In this document: positions 44,507-54,829 of the stretch, in pieces | Layout of the letters: each line of letters starts with the position of its first letter | Position numbering within the stretch: position 1 is the stretch's first letter | From: Rosellinia necatrix | Taxonomy: Eukaryota; Ascomycota; Sordariomycetes; Xylariales; Xylariaceae | Assembly: GCA_021209875.1 (NCBI GenBank) | Contig: JAGYVD010000008.1 | Coordinates: 1,673,501 to 1,737,500, forward strand | Direction of reading: 5' to 3' | Length of the DNA: 64,000 nt | Program-made: the position numbers and the translations under genes | The notes under the pieces: model-generated | Told to the model about the DNA's origin: nothing | Databases searched by the model: none | Seen by the model: only the letters and a program-made list of their open reading frames with translations

Positions 44507-46493
44507 GCGCCAATGTTGCTCAACGAGCTGAAAGCGATCTCCCTGAGGTCTAAGGTCGCTCGTTTTCCCTATTCTAATGAGGTGGTTGCAAGGCCCTGTT
44601 CTAAACAGAGCCCCCCTCGCCACAAATCGTTTGTACGAATAATGAGGGGTGAATGACCTATCAGCTGGACACGGTCGGCTCTGAGTCACGTAATATTATG
44701 TACAGTTCTCAAATGTATACAATTTAGACTAGTAATGAATTCGGTATTGGAGTCCATCAGCATGCACAGTGTCAGACGCGCGGGCGGGTTTGGGTATTAG
44801 TGCACAATCGATTATACCTCAGTGCCTGTATGGATTATGATGATGGTGACTACATATGATTATCAGAATGATGAAGTTGGATGCCTACAGCAGGTACCTA
44901 AGGTACTATGCACTTGTAAGTTGTTATAAACCATGCGCATGCGCATGCTCCTGCAGGAGTGCAACGCTATGATATGACATCCCAACATGCATAACCCATG
45001 CGAGGAGGCGGTCGGCAAATATTCAGGGTCACATCCCAGCAATGCTTGGTATCCCAACAGTGTCTGTTTTCCCCACTGCGTAGATTTTGGCCTCTGTTGC
45101 TCGTTCATATCCGACCAATCAGGCTCTCATCTAGTGGAAGGTTCCATATATACAAAACCGTCCCGGCGATCTTGATCAGGGTACTTAGTTAGACGAAGGA
45201 GTGTTAAGTTGCGTTTTATTTTTGTTTGTTGGTTTTTTCTTTCTTTCTGGTTCTCTCGTATCTCGTTTAGGCCTCCGCCCCATCTATAATAGACACGCTA
45301 TTTTGAACGAATTTACACGGTTCGCAACCGCGCAAATGACCAACAAACCAGTCAAATCATGCACTAGTTAGTTAGTCTCTAGGGGGTCTAAACACACGCA
45401 AGGGAACTGGAGGTTGAGTGAGCAGGTTAACTAACAGGATACTACTAACCGGCATTAGTATACGTAGTACGCACAGGTCTTTGACCATGAAAAATCCCAT
45501 ACCATCAAACATGCAAACACTTCATCGTCTATCTTCGGGGTAGTTGTGAGCGAGCCCCAGTCGGATTCGCATTCGTTCAGCTCCACGACTCACTACTTGT
45601 AGGCACCCTGCTTTGTATGCCAACTGTTTCTGTCATAAGCCCTCAGACTAAACCTATACTGTCAGTGCTTACCAACTAGCTCCATAAGCCGCCACGCTGC
45701 CAAACAGTGCGTTCATGGATGCCTGGAACGTGGCAGTCAACACCGCCATCGCTTAGCCATCTACCTAGTGTAGACCCTTGCAATTTACTCGGAGCTCAAT
45801 CATGATGTCAGCATAGCAAAGATTAAATATCCTGCTATGAAGGATGCAAAAGGGAGCGGCTAGTACCGACCGGCCAGCAGCTTCACCATACCCGCCCTAC
45901 CTAATATCGGCTAACAAGTTCTCCGGGGACTCAATTGGTCGTCTCCCGAGGGTCCCGCTCCTCGATGTTAAACCGGGCAGGCAAGGAGCTAATAGCCCTA
46001 CGAAGGCCGAATGAGTACAAGCACCCCCAGCCGCATACAACTCATAGCTGGGAAACGAAACCGAAATACGGGGTTGCTTGGCATAAACTTAGCCCAGCGC
46101 CACTTTGGAGCTGTGATGAACCACGCTGCTTGGTTGTGTGTAAGGGAAGGGACAACTTATCAGGGGCAGGAGACAAAAGCACCTATTGCCTAGAACAAAC
46201 AAACTAAATACTAGTGAAATATGACAAGTCAGAGAGCGGATTATTATGCATCATCTGTGCATCGTACCACGGTAAAGCTCAATGGTCTATTCCCAATGAA
46301 TGACTTAGCTATTACACACCACACATGCAGGGTGATCCTTCGAACCATCAGAGCTTAGAAAATCGTATTCCGTTTCAGCAAGATAAAATTGAAACCAGAT
46401 GTAAAGATTTACGAGTCAAAAATAGATGATTAAAATCGAATAACTGTACAATGACATCTAAAGTGCGACAACGCATCAAGCGTCTCTGATATA
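44507..46493. other. Intergenic stretch between convergent genes
   Basis: 2 kb between the GPI-protein gene (plus) and the MFS gene (minus). A pair of adjacent perfect palindromes lies at 44932-44959. Otherwise no gene or RNA recognised. Confidence 0.55.
44932..44959. repeat. Two adjacent perfect palindromes
   Basis: CATGCGCATGCGCATG (44932-44947) and CTCCTGCAGGAG (44948-44959) are each perfect inverted repeats and directly abut. The first is alternating purine-pyrimidine and could adopt Z-form or a cruciform. Function unknown. Confidence 0.85.
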
Positions 46494-48389
46494 CTAATAC
46501 ACATTTTCCAATTGAGGATCCATATCAACGCTCAGCGGGACGCAATCGTCGCCAGTTCGAGCGCGGAAGTCCGCCACGCCACGATCCGTATGAACAAGGC
46601 CCAAAACAAAGACGACGAGGAGGCCGAGGCCGCCCAAGAGGAAAAACGGCAGCCCTAGCCAGAGCCCCCCCAGCCGCATGCTGGAAGAAAACGCCCAGGC
46701 GAGGAACGGGCCGGACGGCAACGACGCGATCCCCTCGACGATGCCGACGACGGTGAAGACCTGGGACGTCTGATCGGCGTCGACGAGGCCGGAGATGAGC
46801 GAGCGGCACAGCGGGCCCAGGCCGGCGCCCAGGGTCAACACGGCCGCGCCGGCGACCAGCGAGGCCGGCGAGGCGCCCCCGAGGAGGAAGTAGCCGAGCG
46901 CGGCGAGCGCGGCGGAGGCCCGCGCCAGGACGAGGTCCCTGCGGAGCGCGGGCGCCGGCGGCGGCGGCGAGGACGCGCCGAGGCGCCTCGACAGCGCCGG
47001 CAGGAGCGCGCCGACGACCGCGATGGTGAGCGCGCCGCGGACGGCGAGCACGTAGCCGGCGTCCTCCACCGACCCCCCGAAGCGCCGGCCGTAGTACTGG
47101 AGGAACAGCGGGCCCATGCCCGCGGACAGTGGCGCCGCGAGGGCGAAGGCGGCGAGGAGCAGCGCCACCGGCCGCCTCCCGAGCACCGACCGCAGGTCCG
47201 AGTTGCGGAAGACGCGCGCGAACCGGGACCTGACGGCATCCCGCCACCCCTGGCCCTTCGCCGCGGTCCAGCCGGCTCCGGGCGACGCCTCCCGGTCACG
47301 CGCGGCGGCGGCGGCGGCGGCGGCGGGGCGGCGGTCTCGGGCACCGCGAGCATGATGCCGCCCGCGAGCGCGGTGGCCGCCAGGCTCATCGACATCGGCA
47401 CCCAGGGCGACCAGAGCGCCATCGCCTTGGCGGCCAGGGGCGGCCCGACGAACACGGCGAGGTTGGCGGCCAGCGAGGAGTAGAAATACGTCGTCGCCCT
47501 GCCGTGACCACAGTCATTCAGTCAGTCAGTTTAGCCAACCAGCAAGCAGAACAACCACACGAGAGAGAGAGAGAGAGAGAGAAAGAAAGGGGCAAAAGTA
47601 TGTTGTTAGGAGAATAGAAGAAGAGTGGAGAGGAAGAGGAAGAGGGGGAGGAGGAGGAGGAAGAGGAGGAGGGTTAAAATCTCACCTGTCCGCGGGCGCA
47701 TTCACGTCGGCCATGACGGCGTACAGCACGACGAGCGCCACGGTGAGCCCGCCGCCGAGCAGGGCGAAGGCGGGGCCGAGGAGGACGAGCTCGACGGGCA
47801 GCGCGAGCCGGAGCACGAGCAGGGTCCAGGCGACGTTGGCGAGCTGGCCCGCGGCCGCGAGCCGGTAGACGGGCGCGCGGGCCCGGTCGGCGAGGACGCC
47901 GAACGGCAGCGTCGCGACCAGCCCGACCCCGGCGTCCAGCGCCATCACGAGCCCGAGCAGCCACGCCAGCGACGCCTGCACGCCGTCGTCCGCCTTGCAC
48001 AGGCGGCGCTGGTCCGGGTCGAGCCGTGGGAGGTCATACTGCTGGTGTTGGTGTTGGTGTTGGTGTTGGTGTTGGTATTGGCGCCGGCAGAGCATGTCCT
48101 CGGCCAGCTGCACCCCCGGCACCATGGCCACCATGCCCGACAGCACCCACAGGAACACGGCCGTGCACGCCACGGCCGAGATCGCGCGCGGCGTGTGCGC
48201 GATCTGCCAGGGCTTCCTCTTCCTCTTCCTCCTTCCCTTCCTGTTCGCCGGCGGTCCTCGGGAAAAGTCATTGCTGCTACTGCTGCTACTGCTGTCCCGG
48301 CGGCGGCGGTCCCCCTCGTCCGCGCCGAGCAAGGGCGCGTCCGGCTGCCAGTCGTCGAGCGATGGGCGGTCGTCGTCGTCGTCGTCCAT
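46494..48389 (-). CDS. MFS transporter with apparent frameshift
   Basis: Minus-strand, two exons (48389-47686 and 47498-46494). Exon 1 starts with acidic DDDDDD and Arg/Lys-rich cytosolic residues, then membrane helices (AVACTAVFLWVLSGMVAMV), a His-Gln repeat loop, and LLGLVMALDAGVGLVATLPFG-V-LADR, the MFS loop 2-3 signature. Exon 2 continues ATTYFYSSLAANLAVFVGPP and later helices through LGLPFFLLGGLGLLVVFVLG. Within exon 2 the frame changes near a GCC/CCG repeat; one more base in the GGGG at 47325-47328 would give a continuous 569 codons. The break may be an assembly error in GC-rich repeat DNA or a real mutation. Substrate unknown; probably twelve helices. Confidence 0.78.
48030..48079 (-). 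repeat. Hexanucleotide repeat coding His-Gln
   Basis: Five tandem TTGGTG units (plus strand) encode alternating His and Gln in the loop after the first membrane segment of the MFS transporter. Probably length-variable. Confidence 0.85.
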
Positions 48390-48956
48390 CGTGTTTACTG
48401 GTGATTGAACGCTGGAGATTTTAATTTCATGGTATACAACTACGCTAACCTAGGTCAAACGTTAGATGATAAAGAGAGAGAGAGAGAGAGAGAGGGAGAG
48501 AAAGAGAGACAGGAAAGAGAGAGAGAGAGAATGCATGAGAAGCGGAATATGTTCCGGGTTAGACATAGACGGATACATAGACGGATGCATAGATGGATAC
48601 ATACTATAGTCGCCTTGCTTCTTTCAGCTGAAACTTGAGGCTTAGCTGCCGATGCCCCTAGCGTGCCGGGCTTCCGCCGTCGTCGTCGTCGTATTGGCCG
48701 TATCCAGCACCATCAACCTGCCAAGAGAATGCCCATGATCGGCCTATCTCCCCATCAGGTAATCAATTACGACGACATTTCCCAGCACTGCCTCACACAT
48801 AGATTTCACATGCATATTTGGATTTTACTTTGAGTCTGGGATACGATTTATTAATTACAGCCTGGTTGTGACTACAAGAGTCCACTGTCCACTATCACAC
48901 TATCATCACCAGATTATTTTTATTTTATGTTACCGTTCAGGACGTTGTCCGTCCGT
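48390..48956. other. Intergenic stretch with simple repeats
   Basis: A GA dinucleotide-rich tract at about 48474-48530 and a 12-bp tandem repeat (three units of AGACGGATACAT type) at 48567-48602. No gene seen. Confidence 0.75.
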
Positions 48957-49487
48957 CTAGGAGGCCACACCAGCTTCTCGAGTAGGGGCAGGTGCAGCCT
49001 TGTTCTGCCGCGGGCTGAACTCGGCGTCTTCGACCTCTTCGACAACAGGGCTCCGGTACGATTGCCTCGCCACGGGCGAAGAAGGCCCGGTGACGACCAT
49101 CGGTTCCGGGGTCACGCATGCCATGGGTATGGCTTTGGCCGTCTGGACCTCGCCCAGCGAGATGTCCGAGAACCTGTTGCTGCTGCGCTTCGACCGGGTG
49201 GCCACGGACACCCTGCCGTTCGTGCTGCCATGTCGCGACGATGATGTCGGCCCCTGGCTGATGCTGGTGTGGCCGACGAGGGCTAGGGGGCGGAGACCCT
49301 CGTCCGGCCAGTTAGTGGGTGTCGGTCCCTGCTCGACGTCGCTTTTCTTCTTGGGGCGGAGTTTTACTGCCAGTATCAGGAGCAGGATGAGCACGGCGAC
49401 GGCGAGGACTATCGTCGCGATGAACCACGCATGGTGGCTGTCGTCCGTCCGCGGGGACTCGTTGACACGAATCGAGGAATCCGCCAT
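48957..49487 (-). CDS. Single-pass membrane protein, hypothetical
   Basis: Single-exon frame of 176 residues. A short N-terminus (MADSSIRVNESPRTDDSHH) precedes one strong membrane helix (WFIATIVLAVAVLILLLILAV), a basic stop-transfer KLRPKKK, and a Ser/Pro/Arg-rich, probably disordered cytosolic tail of about 130 residues. The layout resembles the membrane-anchor end of fungal Wsc/Mid2-type sensors, but the extracellular domain is absent. It may be a stand-alone small membrane protein, or the last exon of a longer gene beginning upstream at higher coordinates. Not recognised further. Confidence 0.6.
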   Translation of the reverse strand: MADSSIRVNESPRTDDSHHAWFIATIVLAVAVLILLLILAVKLRPKKKSDVEQGPTPTNWPDEGLRPLALVGHTSISQGPTSSSRHGSTNGRVSVATRSKRSSNRFSDISLGEVQTAKAIPMACVTPEPMVVTGPSSPVARQSYRSPVVEEVEDAEFSPRQNKAAPAPTREAGVAS

Positions 49488-50198
49488 GGCTGATGTGATC
49501 GACGGAGAGGGAGCTTGAATATTATCTCAATGATGTCTTCGAAACGCACCTCGGTGAAATTGTAAGTATTGTAAGGTGTCAGTAAACAAATGGATATTTT
49601 CACCTTGGGTTAGCGAAAAAGACTGACGCGCAATACCGACAATTTTCCTGGACACGCTTGCCGTCGATGGCTATATATATATATACACATAATCCCATGA
49701 GAAAATTCCTTCGATTCTTGAACAATTAAACTGTAAGGAGCTATGTGCCGTGAAAATCGGTCAATAAAGACGTTGTTCTTTCACACACAGCACCTTGTAC
49801 ACAACTAACCATGATGTTCTTTGACGGTGCAATGCCATTGTCTCCATTCCAAAAAAAAAAAAAAAAAAAAAAACCGCAGCGCTCTACTACAATACCACTG
49901 CTACCAGAGATGGCAAAGTAGAATCTTACTAAGCCCACCACTTAATCATCCACGCAGTTACCTTCATGGTGTTAAATACAGTCGATTGTTCTACAGTCAC
50001 TTGTATATCAACAGTTGAAAACGTAATGGTTTCTTATCTTTCCTCTACACAAAGGCGAGAAGGTCACGGGGTATCCTAAAGCACAATTCATTATACACCG
50101 AAATATTACAAAACACACAATTTTTTTTATTTTCTAATCTAATTTTAATGTCTAAAGTGTTTAAAACTACTGCTCAACACATGTTACGGTAAACGCGA
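49488..50198. other. AT-rich intergenic stretch
   Basis: Contains an AT dinucleotide run at about 49671-49685 and a poly-A run at 49852-49872. No gene seen. Confidence 0.6.
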
Positions 50199-51026
50199 CT
50201 AAGGTTTGAATAAACCCCTTTTCTGCCACTCAGTATCATCACCTTCGTGATCCCATAGTGAAAAGAGAACCCAAAGGCTGCACATGGCTATGGCCAATGC
50301 GGTAATGCCGATGCTAAGATCCATGAGGGCTGCGGCGGTGCGCTCGTTTATGAGTGAGTCAGAAGTATGAAATGCCAGCACAACTAATGCGACCGACCCG
50401 TAGAAGATCCACGTGAAGATCACCTCAATACTCATCGCCTCGTTCGCACGTGCTATCTTATTCTCTCCTTGGTATTGGCTTAGTGAGACGGGTGTCGAAG
50501 GCATCAGAGGCGTTGGAGGTGTCGAAGGCATCAGAGGCGTTGGAGTTGTCGAAGGCATCAGAGGCGTTGGAGTTGTCGAAGGCATCAGAGGCGTTGGAGG
50601 TGCCGAAGGCATCAGAGGCGTTGGAGGTGCCGAAGGCATCAGAGGCGTTGGAGGTGGTGAAAGGGTTGAAATGGTTGTAGGCGTTGTAGGCGTTGAACGT
50701 GGTGAAAGCGTTGAAAGGGTTGAGGGCGTTGAAGGCGTTGAGAGCGTCAGAGGCGTTAGGAGTGTTAAAGGTGTTGAAGGTGTTGAAAGTATTGAAAAAA
50801 GCGTTGATGGCGTTGAAGGTGTTGAAGAAGGTGTTGAAGATGTCGAAGGCGTTGGAGGCATTGAAGGCGTTGGAGGCATTGAAGGCGTTAAAGGTGTTGA
50901 AAGCATCGTAGTAGCTTTCGGCTTTTGGCGAAGATGCTCAGGGTCTTTATACCTAAGTCCTCCGTAAAACAACCTCATTGAATGGTGTTTCAACCTCTGT
51001 GTCTTCGTTCTATTGTTACGTGACAT
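50199..51026 (-). CDS. Thr/Pro-repeat protein with two membrane helices
   Basis: Open frame of 275 codons. After a basic N-terminus (MSRNNRTKTQRLKHH) come about 130 residues of Thr-Pro-Ser repeats, including six 9-residue units TPPTPLMPS/A encoded by a 27-bp minisatellite. The C-terminal 90 residues are non-repetitive with two helices (FTWIFYGSVALVVLAF and LSIGITALAIAMCSLWVLFS), ending DTEWQKRGLFKP. The unique C-terminal part argues that this strand, not the opposite 184-codon frame created by the repeat, is the coding one. No family recognised. Probably a membrane protein with a long O-glycosylatable or disordered segment. Confidence 0.55.
   Translation of the reverse strand: MSRNNRTKTQRLKHHSMRLFYGGLRYKDPEHLRQKPKATTMLSTPLTPSMPPTPSMPPTPSTSSTPSSTPSTPSTLFSILSTPSTPLTLLTPLTLSTPSTPSTLSTLSPRSTPTTPTTISTLSPPPTPLMPSAPPTPLMPSAPPTPLMPSTTPTPLMPSTTPTPLMPSTPPTPLMPSTPVSLSQYQGENKIARANEAMSIEVIFTWIFYGSVALVVLAFHTSDSLINERTAAALMDLSIGITALAIAMCSLWVLFSLWDHEGDDTEWQKRGLFKP
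50491..50905. repeat. 27-bp minisatellite and degenerate 9-bp repeats
   Basis: About six nearly perfect tandem copies of a 27-bp unit (GGCGTTGGAG, then G/T-TGTCGAAGGCATCAGA) at 50491-50655 are followed by degenerate GGCGTTGAA 9-bp units to about 50905. All lie in the coding frame and in multiples of three. Confidence 0.9.
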
Positions 51027-51673
51027 CTATTTTGTATCTAATTATATAGATTGGTTAATTCATTAGATGCAATGTCTGCCGCGTGGGCTGGCACAAGTTG
51101 CTTCGGATTAAGAAGACCGACCCCGAGAGCTTGAAACTGATTATTCGTAGAACTAGGGATCTTAACGAAGCATATGTTTTCAGCTCAACAGACAAGAGAG
51201 AAATAAAATCAATCTCATGCGAAATATCACCAGGGATATAACATTCTCTGTATCCGCAAAAGACACAAGGGCGTCAGTAGAGGATTCAGAACTAGGCGTA
51301 ACTACCCCAGCACCTCCCCAGATCTTTCAACACACATCGGAAGCTTGGGGCGAAATCAATGACACGATAGCCATCAGTGGAGATATATAGTTCATGAACT
51401 ACCATAACATTTAATATAACACCACCTCAAAATAACCGCCTGATTCTCTTTTACGCTAAGAGCATGAGAGGCATCTTTCTCCCTTCGTGAATTCTCACTC
51501 TTCCTTAACTAGCGCAAGCGAGGTGGGCCGACGATAAGATCACCTAGTCGCGCCCGAACGACTCACTTGCCCCAACTAAGCACTGAAAGAGTTGACCCGA
51601 TAATTGCGTCCGGCCCTAACTAGCAGGGATGCCTATAGCACCTGAAAGACCCGTCAACTTTCCAACAACACAT
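51027..51673. other. Intergenic stretch before tRNA-Phe
   Basis: Mixed sequence without open frames of note; nothing recognised. Confidence 0.5.
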
Positions 51674-51765
51674 GCGGGGATAGCTCAGTTGGGAGAGCGA
51701 CAGACTGAAGCAAAACTTCACCACCATTAATCTGTAGGTCGTGTGTTCAATCCACACTCACCGCA
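51674..51765 (+). tRNA. tRNA-Phe(GAA) with 19-nt intron
   Basis: Cloverleaf with D stem GCTC/GAGC, anticodon stem ACAGA/TCTGT, T arm GTGTG-TTCAATC-CACAC and A73. The anticodon GAA is at 51707-51709, followed by G37; a 19-nt intron (51711-51729) splits the loop. Acceptor GCGGGGA/TCACCGC has one mismatch (G5 against A68). A and B boxes are intact. Identity follows clearly from the anticodon and the typical Phe body. Confidence 0.88.
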
Positions 51766-52445
51766 TCTACTTTTGCTTTTTTATCCCCTCTTCAATGTTG
51801 ACCATATTGTGTGGTTGGCTATAATCGATTGACGGACTATCTATCCCATCTTGTCGTTTTAAAGTCCAACAGTGCAATCATTGCCTATGTAGACTACCTA
51901 TCTATCTTTCGTATCAGTCAGCATGCACATTATATACATTTTTTTTTATTTGGAAAGTGGCTCTATAGGTAGTTTCCCTAGACTAATTAATCCCTCGCGG
52001 TTTCGACATGCATACTTGGATGGATACCAGTATGGGAGATTCGACGAAGGATTGGTTCCTTTTAATTGGTCGAACTAACTAACGCATGTCAAGTGGCAAA
52101 TTGTCCTTGTTAATAATAATAAGTAAATAAAAATACACCCTCGGTTGATAGAAATGGATACGCAGCCTAATAAACGCCGCGAAAACCATCTATTTGTGTT
52201 GGCCAATAGCAAAAGTGGGCTAGCCGAGAGAGTTTTATGTGCTCAATTACCACATTACTTGTAATCCTATCTACTAGAGTAAATGCAGCCGTTGGTAAGG
52301 GCCATAATTGAAACAGAGGACGTCTCAACAACTCCGGTACCTATGATGTAGTATGATGAGAATAGAACCTTTTGGGCATCTCACATCGAGTCCAATGCCG
52401 TCTATGTATGTACAAAACCAACTGAGGAGTGTACTGCTACTAAAG
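51766..52445. other. Intergenic stretch downstream of ATM1
   Basis: AT-rich sequence between tRNA-Phe and the 3' end of ATM1; no gene seen. Confidence 0.5.
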
Positions 52446-54829
52446 TCAAGGGTGCTTTGTGGCACCGTTGACCTGCTGTACCTTTACACCGTCATCCGCT
52501 GCTGCCTCGTTTGGTTTTCCATCATCGGAGAACCATGTTTCTTGTGCTATAAATAATAAAGTTAATATATTGAGGCTCGGCACAACGAACAAGGAAACAT
52601 AGACTTACCACTCCATAATTCAGAGTACAATCCTCCTTGGTCAATGAGTTCTTTATGTGTACCCTGCTCTGCAACCCTACCTTCCTTCAGTACGATGATG
52701 AGGTCGGCGTCGTAGATAGTACGCAGGCGGTGGGCGATGAAGACGCTAGTCCTGGCCTTTTCTCGGAGAATACTGTTGATGTTTTGCATGAGGGTCTGTT
52801 CCGTGTGTGTGTCAAGCGCACTTGTAGCTTCATCAAAGAAGAGCAGCGGGGGATCTTTGAGCAAGAGCCGGGAAACAGCCAGCCGTTGCTTTTCTCCACC
52901 GCTAATCATCATCCCCCTTTCTCCAACCTTGGTGTCATATCCCTGGGGCCACGACGCGATGATATCATGTATCCGAGCACGCTGTGCGGCTGCAATAACC
53001 TGCGACTCCGGCGCAGACAAGTTACCATATCGAATGTTGTGCCCAACGGTGTCGTTGAACAGAGGGGTGTCTTGAGGGACGACACCAATGGACTCCCGGA
53101 GCGAATCAAGTTTGACGTTGCGGATATCCTGGTCGTCAATTATAATCCGCCCCGACTCCACGTCGTAGTAACGGAATAGCAGGCGGAGGATGGTAGACTT
53201 TCCACATCCACTCGGCCCGACGATAGCGACTTTTTTACCAGCCGGTATCGTCAGGGTTAGGTCACGCAAAATTGGACGTTCCTTGAGGTATCCAAATGTG
53301 ACGTTCTCGAACTTGATTTGGCCACCCCCGGGGAGAATCAGAGGTTTCGCGTCTGGGGCCTCTTTGATAGACACGTTTACTTTTTGCAGATTAAACAGAG
53401 TCTCCATATCTAATAGGGATTGCCTAAGCTCCCGATAGACTGTACCAAGGAAATTTAGGGGAACGGATAGCTGGAAGACTAGCTGGTTCACCATGACCAA
53501 GTCGCCCACTGTCAAGGACCCCTCCGCCACACCATTCGCCGCAAGATACATCATGCCGGTCAAGGCACTGGAGAAAATGATGTTCTGCCCGCTATTCAAC
53601 AACGCCAAAGAGGTGGCGACCTTGATTGAGCTCTTTTCGTAGTCCCGCAGGGCACCATCATAACGCGCAACTTCAAATTTCTCATTGTTGAAGTATTTGA
53701 CAGCCTCATAATTAATCAGAGAGTCAACCGCCACAGTCGAGGCTTTGTTATCGGCAGCATTAGCTTGACGCCGGAATTTAGTCCTCCAGGCTGTTGTCCA
53801 GATGGTGAAGGCCGTATATGCCGACATGGTGGTGAGCGTGATGGCAGCGAAGCTAGCACCGTATTGCCAAGTCAGGATACCGCATACCATACCTATCTCG
53901 AGGGCAGTTGGGACAATATGGAACACCATGCTAGTTAATAGGAAGCTAATGCCCTTGGTACCACGATCAATAGCCCTTGTGAGGCCACCGGTCTGTTTGG
54001 TCAAGTGGAAGTTGAGGTCAAGACGCAGTAGGTGGTGAAAGACATCGCATGCGACTTTACGAATGGCCTTCTGAGCTACGGAAGCGAAGACGGCGTTACG
54101 CAGTTCCTGAAACACCGTGGCGCCGATTCTGGTGGCGCCGTATGCCAGTATCATGCTTCCAGCAATCGTAGCGGCCGTTCCGCCGGTAGCACCGATATCG
54201 ATGTTCATCGCATCGACGATATTCTTAAAATAAAACGGAACTTGTACGTTCAAGACCTTGGCGCCGATGAGCAGCGTTACGGCTACGGAGACACGGAGTT
54301 TAGTGTCCATGCTACCCTTCCCCTTCGGCCATAGGTAGTGCGCCATTTGCTTCATGATTGCCCAGTCCGCCTTGCGCTGTTCCTGCACGCTCTTGTCATC
54401 AACGGCCAGGGGGTCTTTCTGAGCACCTCCTGGCTTTTTTTCATCTGGCTTTTTTTCATCTGGCTTTTTTTCATCTGGCTTTTTTTCATCTGGCTTTTTT
54501 TCATCTGGCTTTTTTTCATCTGGCTTGCTCCTCGCGTAGGAGCCAAAGGTAGCCGTCCCCGGAGGATGAAGCAGTCTCGCGTGCTCGCTCTGGGCCGCCT
54601 GGGCCGCCTGGGACCGTGGGGATCGGCATTGTAAGGTCGTAAGTACTCGCCGTATCGGACCTAGGAATGGCCGGTGACGGTTTAGAGGGTGCGAGAGGAG
54701 GAGGCTGAGTGGAGGTAGATTCGCTGGTTGGCTCGCTGGTAGACTTGTTGGTAGTAGACTTGCCGGTAGATTCGGACCGGGACAGACGGGACACGGAGGC
54801 CTCGTCCGCGTCAAGGTTCTCGAGATCAT
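52446..54829 (-). CDS. ATM1: Mitochondrial ABC transporter Atm1
   Basis: Minus-strand half-transporter of the mitochondrial inner membrane that exports a glutathione-linked sulphur species for cytosolic Fe-S protein assembly. Two exons: 54829-52609 and 52546-52446 (773 residues; the last exon ends VNGATKHP). The start [12 protein letters not shown] gives an Arg/Ser/Thr-rich presequence; an upstream in-frame ATG at 54979 is less likely. A KPDEK repeat precedes the membrane domain ([20 protein letters not shown] opening, then [21 protein letters not shown]). The nucleotide domain shows Walker [11 protein letters not shown], signature [14 protein letters not shown], Walker [13 protein letters not shown] and H-loop IAHRL. 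The match to Atm1/ABCB7 is strong along its length. Apparently single-copy housekeeping gene. Confidence 0.95.
54431..54520 (-). repeat. 15-bp coding minisatellite (KPDEK) in ATM1
   Basis: Six perfect tandem copies of a 15-bp unit (plus strand TGGCTTTTTTTCATC) encode Lys-Pro-Asp-Glu-Lys repeats in the matrix-side linker after the ATM1 presequence. Each unit holds a run of seven T. Confidence 0.95.

Noticed and set aside
39748..48389. Secondary-metabolite cluster (O-methyltransferase plus MFS transporter)
   Set aside because: The two genes are about 5 kb apart with a GPI-protein gene between them, and no polyketide, peptide or terpene synthase or cluster regulator is visible.
50413..50967. 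184-codon plus-strand Val/Gly/Glu repeat ORF
   Set aside because: Generated by the minisatellite read on the other strand; it lacks the unique domain seen on the minus strand.
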